A stretch of 5,467 nt of DNA from an uncultured Bacteroidales bacterium (GTDB lineage Bacteria > Bacteroidota > Bacteroidia > Bacteroidales > Paludibacteraceae). The translations under genes were made by a program, and so were the position numbers. Below the pieces are notes generated by a model, which did not search any database, was not told the origin of the DNA, and saw nothing but the letters and a program-made list of their open reading frames with translations. Positions within the stretch are counted from its first letter, which is position 1. Each line of letters starts with the position of its first letter. Location of the stretch: assembly GCA_903912795.1 (NCBI GenBank), contig CAIWIS010000410.1, positions 1 through 5,467 on the forward strand, given 5' to 3'. Of the stretch, positions 1 to 5,467 are shown piece by piece.

Positions 1-1069
1 CGACACTAAGTTCCCATTTAATTTTAAGTTTCAATGGACTTATAACAGAGGTGATTTCGCGTGTCATATATTTTAAATTCACTGCATCATCGCTATATGC
101 TTCAAAATGACAACCCTGAACCCACGGACCTATAAAATTACCACTACTGTGTACGCAGTCAGCATTTGCACTTTGAACCCGACCCTCTTTTGGTATAATT
201 TTACAATTAATAATATTCCATTCAAAATTATTATATCCAATATAAGTTCCCGAAGGTGAAGCATAGCTCGTAACATTCAGAAAAGTAATATTCTTGCAGT
301 TGCTTGTATAAAAAAGACTTTTCCCGTTATTTCGTGCTATCTGTACAAAATAATCACCAACTGAAAACTGATTAATCTTTCCTGTACCGGGTTGACTTAC
401 TCTAAATACATTCTCAGATATTTTTGACCATCCATAATAAGGAAAAAGATGATCTACACCATTTTTCAGTTTACCTGTTGCTTCTTTTAGCATTCCCCAT
501 TTCTGGGTAGCATTAACAAAATAAGCCTCTTCCAACGATGGAAATCCTGAGTCGATAGTAAAATCAAATGTTTTATTGCTTAAATTTATTGCGGTAACTT
601 TTCCTTGAGTAAAAGGCAGTTTGTTGTAATCAACACTAATATTTTTAAATATTACATTGGTGCAATTAGTGAATTGAATAAATCCGGTCTCAGGATTATG
701 CATAATTATCTCAGAACCTTCCCCTTCCACCACCACATTGTCAACACCACTAAATACAAGTGCATAATTAGTTTCCAAAGGAGGGAAAATATCGTATATT
801 CCTTTTTCAAAAACTAATTTCACAGGACTGGATGTGCTTGAATAAAGATTAGCATACAATATTGCGTTTTTAATCGCATTCAAATCATCTAATCCATCAT
901 TTGGTACAGCTCCATAAGCCGAAACATAGAGTGTCTGGGAAGTGCTCAACTCAACTAACGGGAGTTGACGTTTTGTTTTGAAAAAGTCCGGAGCCGGCTC
1001 AAACAGTATCTGCGCCTGAAAATAGAAAATAACTAAAAAATTAAACAATATAAGAAATAGTAATTTCAT
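1..1069 (-). CDS. GH110-like right-handed beta-helix protein, secreted, 3' end beyond the window (partial)
   Basis: I read 356 uninterrupted codons from the ATG at 1069 to the left edge, where the gene is cut. Residues 1-20 are a Sec signal peptide ending in FQAQ, which fixes the start. Residues 50-62 (VSAYGAVPNDGLD) are the typical first turn of pectin-lyase-fold proteins. D304 (in NADCVH) and the pair D327-D328 (in YSDDAVN) sit 23-24 residues apart, the arrangement of acidic residues expected at the active site of GH110 and, more loosely, GH28 enzymes. The protein aligns with the product of 1493-3475 almost without gaps (a 2-residue insertion near 228-231) and shares the identical block LPFTQGKVTA at 151-160. 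It is therefore a tandem paralog, probably an extracellular glycosidase or glycan-binding protein. A T9SS tail is expected beyond the window but is not seen. Exact activity is an inference; a non-catalytic beta-helix is possible. Confidence 0.85.
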   Translation of the reverse strand, partial: MKLLFLILFNFLVIFYFQAQILFEPAPDFFKTKRQLPLVELSTSQTLYVSAYGAVPNDGLDDLNAIKNAILYANLYSSTSSPVKLVFEKGIYDIFPPLETNYALVFSGVDNVVVEGEGSEIIMHNPETGFIQFTNCTNVIFKNISVDYNKLPFTQGKVTAINLSNKTFDFTIDSGFPSLEEAYFVNATQKWGMLKEATGKLKNGVDHLFPYYGWSKISENVFRVSQPGTGKINQFSVGDYFVQIARNNGKSLFYTSNCKNITFLNVTSYASPSGTYIGYNNFEWNIINCKIIPKEGRVQSANADCVHSSGNFIGPWVQGCHFEAYSDDAVNLKYMTREITSVISPLKLKIKWELSV

Positions 1070-1131
1070 AATTGATTCTTGTTGTTGCTTTATTCAGGAC
1101 GTATTTTAACTTGAACTATCAATAGTGACGC

Positions 1132-1333
1132 CTACCGTTTAATAATCTTTTTTACATTAGCACCCTTATGCAGACACATTAATATTCTGAAAGGTAGTTA
1201 ATTCTAAAATAGGCAACGCTCGTGGTAAACGAAAAAATCCTGGCACAGTATCAAATTGTATCTGAGAATACAGACAATTAACAACAAATAAAATGCAAAA
1301 TATAAAAAAATCATTAATTTTATTTTTTTTCAT
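1132..1333 (-). pseudogene. Internally deleted remnant of a third beta-helix paralog (signal peptide fused out of frame to end of sorting tail)
   Basis: From the ATG at 1333 a 55-codon frame runs to a TAA at 1166-1168. It begins with a signal peptide (residues 1-24, ending YSQ). The mature start, QIQFDTVPGFF followed by R.LP and ending INVSA, matches residues 20-51 of the neighbouring beta-helix proteins (QINFEPLPAFF, RQLP, LYVSA). Exactly where those continue with YGA.PNDG, similarity stops. In another frame, codons 1167-1135 read KGANVKKIIKR and end at TAG (1132-1134). That is the typical last strand of a Por secretion tail; the neighbours end in ERIIKK and IKIIKE. The simplest reading is a gene that lost its whole middle, leaving both ends joined near 1168-1173. 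The 55-residue peptide could still be made and exported, but no function is suggested. The array context supports paralog decay. Confidence 0.8.
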
Positions 1334-1384
1334 GATGTCGTTATTTTAAGATTAATATCATTATTTTGATGGTCTCATTTAACA

Positions 1385-1492
1385 TCAAAGCATTGTAAAA
1401 TCGGGTAAAGTTTCCCTTATAATAATCTTTTCTGGATTACTATTAAACTGAAATATATACAATTGTGATTTTACTGATGAAATAAGGTCAAA
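1385..1492 (-). pseudogene. Orphan T9SS sorting-tail fragment, in frame after the stop of the upstream beta-helix gene
   Basis: Directly after the TGA at 1493-1495 the same reading frame stays open for 35 codons and ends at TGA 1385-1387. It reads FDLISSVKSQLYIFQFNSN and then PEKIIIRE, followed by eight unrelated residues. This has the form of the last two strands of a Por secretion tail; compare INISDLNSGVYLLKMNN then ERIIKK at the end of the LamG protein at 3479-5023. The turn Gly before the aromatic strand is Gln here, which fits decay. It has no start codon of its own. The best explanation is the 3' end of a deleted paralog abutting the intact gene. Chance resemblance in AT-rich DNA cannot be excluded because the domain is short and weakly conserved. 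Confidence 0.55.
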
Positions 1493-3475
1493 TCAATGTT
1501 TAAAAAATTTGCCTGATCTTTTTCCATCGCTTAAATAGTACATGCCAGATTGCAGGTCGACCAGATTAATTTTATTCCCGGCAACTGACATTGAACGTAC
1601 AGACTGACCGATAGAATTAAAAATTTTAATATCACCAATATAATCAGTGAAGAAAATTTCGTTAGAAACCAATGTAGGAAAAAAAAACAAAGAAGATTTT
1701 TTAATTTCAGGTACTGTCGTGAGTGACTTGTTTAACAATGAACAGTTATTGATATAAGAAGGGATATTGACACTTCCTGTTGGGTCAGTTGAATTTCTTA
1801 TCAAGGTATTGTTAGCTACGTATAGTCCGTTTATATTGGTCAGATGCAATCCTTTTTTATTGTATGTAATAGTATTGCCGGTAATCTGTATATTGCGATG
1901 CCCCTGCCAGCTTGCAGCAACTACACCACACCAAGACTGAGAGGTGTTGCATGGCATACCTAATTTTGAAAACTGTGCCGTAATTGTCGCTGCCACTGCA
2001 TCTGAAACAAACTGACGATCGTATCCGCAATTTGTAAAAATATTATTTTGGATAACAATATTATTGGCAGAAAACCCTTCTTTCCAATCTACTCCATTTT
2101 CAATACGAATACCTCCTCCACTCATACTTTCAAAAACATTGTTTTCGATTATACCAGAACTATTTTGCAGAAACATTCCGTATCGACGGATATTTTTAAG
2201 GATATTATTTCTAAACACAAAAGACTGATTTGACCGGTTTTTGATATATACTTTATCGGCTGTTTGATGACTGCCAGTCTGAGAAATTGCTATATTTTTC
2301 GAAAGTGTAACATCCTGTTGTCCACTTACTCCGGATGATGTTCTTGTGCTAACTACTGTAGCTTCACCCAAATAAATACCATCACGTGGATTGTAGAACT
2401 GAAGTGTATCTTCGGTATCGACATAACCTGATATCCGTATTTGATTTGAAGCTAATACGGACTCAATATTCCTCAGTCCATATTTATAATTTACCACATC
2501 ATCGCTTACTGCTTCGAATCGACAACCTTGTACCCAAGCACCAAAATAGGAACCATTTGCATGTATGCAATCGGCATTAGTGCTGTGTAATCGCCCCTGT
2601 TTTGGTATCACATTGCAATTAATTATGTTCCATTCATAATTATCGTTTGCTCCGAATGCAACCGTTGGCGAAGCAAAAATCGTCACATTCAGAAAAGTAA
2701 ATTGCGAAGAATTCTGTACATGAAAAACATCGCTACCATTTTTTCTGGCAATCTGCACAAAATAATCTCCGGTTTTTACCTGATTTATTAAATTGGGCTG
2801 ACTGACTCTATAAATTTTATCAGTTACTTTGGTCCAGCCATAATACGGAAATAAATAATCGGCTCCGCTTTTCAACTTCCCGCTTTGTTCTTTTAAGAAC
2901 CCCCATTTTTCAGGAGCCGTAATAAAATAGGGTTCATCTAATTGAGGGAAACCATCATCAATAGTCAAATCAAATGTTTTATTGGTAGAATTAACTGCTG
3001 TAACTTTTCCCTGAGTAAATGGCAGCTTGTCATAATCAATCGACAAATCTTTTACGATAACTTTTCCACATCCATCAAAAAACATAACACCTACCTGCGG
3101 GTTGTGATTAATTATTTCAGCATTATTGCCATCGATGATAATACAATCGAGTCCGGTAAAACTGAATGCATGATTTAGATTCTCAGCCGGGAAAATATCA
3201 TATTTTCCGGTTTCAAAGACCAAACGAACCGGATTATTTAAATTTGAATACATATTCGCCCATGCTAAAGCTAAATATAAAGCATTCGTGTCATCTAAAC
3301 CATCGTTAGGGATAGCTCCATATGCAGAAACATATAGCGTTTGTTTTATGTTTAAATCAATCAATGGCAATTGTCGTTTCTCAGGGAAGAAGGCAGGCAA
3401 TGGCTCAAAATTAATCTGAGCCTTTGCCAATGTTGTTATACCTATTAAAATTATAAACAGCAGTTTATTATTCAT
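1493..3475 (-). CDS. GH110-like right-handed parallel beta-helix protein with T9SS sorting domain
   Basis: Complete, 660 residues. Residues 1-20 form a signal peptide (ending AKAQ), supporting the ATG at 3475. Residues 50-62 (VSAYGAIPNDGLD) start a pectin-lyase-type helix. D302 (NADCIH) and D325-D326 (VSDDVVN) are the candidate catalytic acids, spaced as in GH110. Residues 429-479 (RRYGMFLQ, IENNVFES, GGGIRIENG, DW.EG, IQNNIF) also resemble GH110 alpha-1,3-galactosidases. Asn ladders at 423-424, 445-446, 477-478, 534 and 555-556 mark successive helix turns. Residues about 595-660 are a T9SS sorting tail (PTLVSNEIFF, IKIFNSIGQ, INLVDLQSGMYYL), ending unusually in KFFKH rather than a Lys-rich IIK. 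The start lies 3 bp after the stop of the LamG gene, so the two are almost certainly one transcript. The protein is likely exported to or beyond the outer membrane to act on a glycan. Fold and export are well supported; the enzymatic class is an inference. Confidence 0.88.
   Translation of the reverse strand: MNNKLLFIILIGITTLAKAQINFEPLPAFFPEKRQLPLIDLNIKQTLYVSAYGAIPNDGLDDTNALYLALAWANMYSNLNNPVRLVFETGKYDIFPAENLNHAFSFTGLDCIIIDGNNAEIINHNPQVGVMFFDGCGKVIVKDLSIDYDKLPFTQGKVTAVNSTNKTFDLTIDDGFPQLDEPYFITAPEKWGFLKEQSGKLKSGADYLFPYYGWTKVTDKIYRVSQPNLINQVKTGDYFVQIARKNGSDVFHVQNSSQFTFLNVTIFASPTVAFGANDNYEWNIINCNVIPKQGRLHSTNADCIHANGSYFGAWVQGCRFEAVSDDVVNYKYGLRNIESVLASNQIRISGYVDTEDTLQFYNPRDGIYLGEATVVSTRTSSGVSGQQDVTLSKNIAISQTGSHQTADKVYIKNRSNQSFVFRNNILKNIRRYGMFLQNSSGIIENNVFESMSGGGIRIENGVDWKEGFSANNIVIQNNIFTNCGYDRQFVSDAVAATITAQFSKLGMPCNTSQSWCGVVAASWQGHRNIQITGNTITYNKKGLHLTNINGLYVANNTLIRNSTDPTGSVNIPSYINNCSLLNKSLTTVPEIKKSSLFFFPTLVSNEIFFTDYIGDIKIFNSIGQSVRSMSVAGNKINLVDLQSGMYYLSDGKRSGKFFKH
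1679..1687 (-). repeat. Nine-base homopolymer (T9 in the coding strand) at the helix/sorting-tail boundary
   Basis: Nine consecutive A on the plus strand encode F597-F599 of the beta-helix protein, at the very start of its T9SS tail. A one-base slip here would leave the catalytic region intact but replace or truncate the sorting tail. Shorter 8-base runs occur in the signal peptide codons of the LamG gene (4992-4999) and at the start of the pseudogene (1323-1330). The run is seen directly; any switching role is speculation. Confidence 0.9.
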
Positions 3476-3478
3476 GTT

Positions 3479-5023
3479 TTATTTTTTAATAATTCTTTCA
3501 ATCCTTTTATTGTTCATTTTCAGAAGATAAACCCCTGAGTTAAGATCGGATATATTGATTGAATTTATATCTGGTGAATTTATCTCACGTAGAAGTCCCC
3601 CCGTTAAATTGTAAATTTTAAGATTGTTGATTGGGGTACTGAAGTTTAATATACCAGAAGTTAGGGTAGGATATGCATTACTGCTTATTTGCTTGTTTGA
3701 ATTGATGTTAGTAGTAACATTGTTCATTATTGAAGTAATTTCGCTTTGCGACATCTCAGCTGCATATAACCTATAATCACTCAAGTAACCTGTTGTATTG
3801 TTAACCGCTTTCATATCAGAAGATGAAGTTGTAAACAGATTTGCAACCTGCATGTTTGCATAATCGTATGAACCTACCTCAACACCATCTACATAAATTT
3901 TAATCTGATTAGCATTTATACTGTTAGTTACTATCGCAATATGTTTCCAGCTCGAAAAGTCGTAAGGTCCCACACCAACAAGATAGCTCTGAGTTGTAGC
4001 ATCGGTATAGGAATTATAAATCACAATATTCCCGGATGCATTTATCTGTACCTGAAATTGTGCCACTCCTGCTCCATAATAACATATTCCGGTAAAGGAG
4101 TTCGCAACATCTTGTTTAAACCAAAATGCAAGTGTTCGCGGATTACTTCCTAAAATTCCTTTAAAATTTGTCACATTGAGCGTTCCTCCGGTAAATTTTG
4201 CCACCTGACCACGAATAGCATCGGTATGACCTAAAGTAACAGTTCCTCCTTTTGTCGATGCCCATCCATAATATGAGTTATCCACAGCATTTGTTGTGCC
4301 TGCAGCTTCGTTAAACTTATAATGCAGTACTAAATCTTTGTATCCATATACCTCCTGTACCTCAGCCTGAGTCAAAGCGGTGCTATAGTAACGAAAATCG
4401 CTCACCCAGCCACGATATTTCTGGAATAATTTCAATAAAGTAGAACTTGTGTTTACGGCTGGATTTGTGCCGACATTCGTAGGTACCGATTCCCTTCCGT
4501 TGTAATACATTTTTACGGAGTTTACAGTTGCACCTGAAGTCATTACAATCGCTACATGAACCCATTTATTCACAACTGGATACATGTCGTACATTTTAGT
4601 AAAATTGCTTCCATCGCCGGTTCTGATTCCACCACCACCTTCCATTTGTGTTGTGAAATTTCCGGCTATAAACAGGTCATTAAACTGCATTAATTCCGGT
4701 TTTATCCAAAAGGTATACGTACGAGCAGAAGAACCAGTAGCTCCTGGATAATCAACGCCATTATCCTTTACATGAAAAAAACCGTTGTAATTTGAATTTA
4801 CATACCATACTTTACCACGTGTAACATCCACGACCCCCGACGTCATAGTTCCTCCCGAAACATTGGCATCAGCTGTAATGGTACTACCACTAACTGAATT
4901 TACCAACGATGTTGCTCCTACATTTTCATTCATAGGAAAATAAATTACCGGATTTGGTAATGTAGCATAAGCTAAACTGCTCAATGCAAGTAAAAAAAAC
5001 AAGAAGTAACTGCGTGCTTTCAT
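3479..5023 (-). CDS. Secreted protein with two LamG/concanavalin-A-like domains and a T9SS sorting domain
   Basis: Complete, 514 residues. The start at 5023 is supported by a signal peptide (residues 1-20, ending SLAYA before TLPNP). Two homologous LamG_3-type jelly-roll domains follow. The first is about 22-227, opening with VIYFPMNE and closing with SDFRYYSTALTQAEVQEVY. The second is about 230-432, opening with LVLHYKFNE, with IKIYVDGVEVG at 375-384, and closing with SDYRLYAAEMSQSEI. Each has the usual strands TFWIKP or AFWFKQ, and KWVHVAIV or KHIAIV. Residues about 449-514 are a T9SS sorting tail (YPTLTSGILNF, LKIYNLTGG, ISDLNSGVYLLK), ending ERIIKK. Such domains usually bind carbohydrate or protein; I see no catalytic motif, so a binding or scaffold role is inferred. 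It is sandwiched 33 bp after another LamG gene and 3 bp before the beta-helix gene, suggesting one operon and a shared target. Confidence 0.88.
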   Translation of the reverse strand: MKARSYFLFFLLALSSLAYATLPNPVIYFPMNENVGATSLVNSVSGSTITADANVSGGTMTSGVVDVTRGKVWYVNSNYNGFFHVKDNGVDYPGATGSSARTYTFWIKPELMQFNDLFIAGNFTTQMEGGGGIRTGDGSNFTKMYDMYPVVNKWVHVAIVMTSGATVNSVKMYYNGRESVPTNVGTNPAVNTSSTLLKLFQKYRGWVSDFRYYSTALTQAEVQEVYGYKDLVLHYKFNEAAGTTNAVDNSYYGWASTKGGTVTLGHTDAIRGQVAKFTGGTLNVTNFKGILGSNPRTLAFWFKQDVANSFTGICYYGAGVAQFQVQINASGNIVIYNSYTDATTQSYLVGVGPYDFSSWKHIAIVTNSINANQIKIYVDGVEVGSYDYANMQVANLFTTSSSDMKAVNNTTGYLSDYRLYAAEMSQSEITSIMNNVTTNINSNKQISSNAYPTLTSGILNFSTPINNLKIYNLTGGLLREINSPDINSINISDLNSGVYLLKMNNKRIERIIKK

Positions 5024-5056
5024 GATTTCAATGATTTTAGATAATTAACTTATAGT

Positions 5057-5467
5057 TTATTCTTTGATTATTTTGATATATTGTTTATCATTTATGAGTA
5101 GAATATACAATCCCTTTTCAAAAGCAGAGAGGCTTATACATGACAATTGAGCCTGTTTAAATTCTTTTATAACAGTTCCTGAAAGGGAAAATACTTTCAC
5201 TTTTTGAACAGGAGTTTTGAAAAACACCATGTCAGTAGTCACCGAAGGATAAACTCCACTACTAGATACAAGTTTTGAAATACCAGTGGTTCCTGAAATA
5301 ACCAATGCAATCTCAGCTGGAGTAAGTGCACCGGCATAAATCCTATAATCGCTGATATAGCCGTTTGCATCGTTCAACACTTTCATGTCACCGGCTGATT
5401 TAGTAAAAAGCAATTGTTTGGTAATATTGCTTATTTCCATTTGTACAGCTACCCCATCAATATAAAC
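5057..5467 (-). CDS. LamG-domain protein with T9SS sorting tail, 5' end beyond the window (partial)
   Basis: The frame is open from the right edge (first codon at 5465-5467) to TAA at 5057-5059, giving 136 residues. The ATG at 5438-5440 is internal, because the nine codons before it read VYIDGVAVQ. That is the LamG strand matching IYVDGVEVG of the next gene. The end of the LamG domain follows (GDMKVLNDANGYISDYRIYAG, then LTPAEI), closely paralleling SDMKAVNNTTGYLSDYRLYAA, then MSQSEI, in the product of 3479-5023. A T9SS sorting tail begins near YPSVTTDMVFF, continues VKVFSLSG and KGLYILLIND, and ends IKIIKE. It is a tandem paralog of the downstream gene, also likely a secreted or surface-anchored binding protein. 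How many LamG domains or other modules lie upstream cannot be seen. Confidence 0.85.
   Translation of the reverse strand, partial: VYIDGVAVQMEISNITKQLLFTKSAGDMKVLNDANGYISDYRIYAGALTPAEIALVISGTTGISKLVSSSGVYPSVTTDMVFFKTPVQKVKVFSLSGTVIKEFKQAQLSCISLSAFEKGLYILLINDKQYIKIIKE

Noticed and set aside
605..817. 70-codon plus-strand ORF
   Set aside because: It is the antisense shadow of the partial beta-helix gene at 1-1069, has no recognisable domain, and the minus-strand frame is clearly coding.
1108..1130. Short inverted repeat (ACTAT CA ATAGT) between the pseudogene and the left-hand beta-helix gene, considered as a terminator
   Set aside because: A 5-bp AT-rich stem with a 2-base loop and no following T run on the transcribed strand is too weak to call.
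1070..1492. Search for a Bacteroidota promoter (TAnnTTTG at -7 with TTTG near -33) on the minus strand
   Set aside because: No match to the -7 element was found in this stretch or in the gaps 3476-3478 and 5024-5056; transcription probably starts beyond the right edge.
2048..3178. Three short plus-strand ORFs (2048-2233, 2386-2580, 2942-3178)
   Set aside because: All lie antisense inside the complete beta-helix gene; their translations show no family features.
1..3475. Long direct repeat between 1-1069 and about 2410-3475, considered as a mobile-element repeat
   Set aside because: The similarity follows codons and protein homology along the two paralogous genes, so it is gene duplication rather than element ends; no transposase or target-site duplication is seen.
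3941..4565. Plus-strand ORF 3941-4153 and minus-strand ORF 4383-4565
   Set aside because: Both are out-of-frame readings within the LamG gene, whose own frame shows clear domain repeats.

Overview
This AT-rich window looks like part of a chromosome from a Bacteroidota organism that uses the type IX secretion system (T9SS). All supported genes are on the minus strand and read from right to left. Every gene whose 3' end is visible encodes a C-terminal domain of the Por-secretion-tail (T9SS sorting) kind, and every gene whose 5' end is visible starts with a Sec signal peptide. No housekeeping gene is present, so the organism cannot be placed more precisely.

Layout in transcription order: (1) 5467-5057, the 3' end of a LamG/concanavalin-A-like protein with a T9SS tail, whose start lies beyond the right edge. 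(2) 5023-3479, a complete two-LamG-domain protein with a T9SS tail. (3) 3475-1493, a complete 660-residue right-handed parallel beta-helix protein resembling glycoside hydrolase family 110 (alpha-1,3-galactosidase-like), with a T9SS tail. (4) 1492-1385, in frame just beyond the stop of gene 3, a stretch that reads like a second, orphan T9SS tail. (5) 1333-1132, a gene remnant: the signal peptide and first mature residues of a third beta-helix paralog, joined out of frame to the last 11 codons of a sorting tail. (6) 1069-1, the N-terminal 356 residues of another GH110-like paralog, cut by the left edge.

Genes 2 and 3 are 3 bp apart and genes 1 and 2 are 33 bp apart, so these three are very probably co-transcribed. 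The likely joint role is carbohydrate binding (LamG proteins) and cleavage or recognition (beta-helix proteins) outside the cell or on its surface. The substrate is not identifiable from sequence; galactose-containing glycans would be the first guess if the GH110 resemblance holds.

The most notable feature is the 423-bp stretch 1070-1492. It looks intergenic but carries two decayed pieces of the same gene family, showing that this tandem array has been growing and collapsing by duplication and deletion. No RNA genes, CRISPR arrays, insertion sequences or convincing promoters or terminators were seen.
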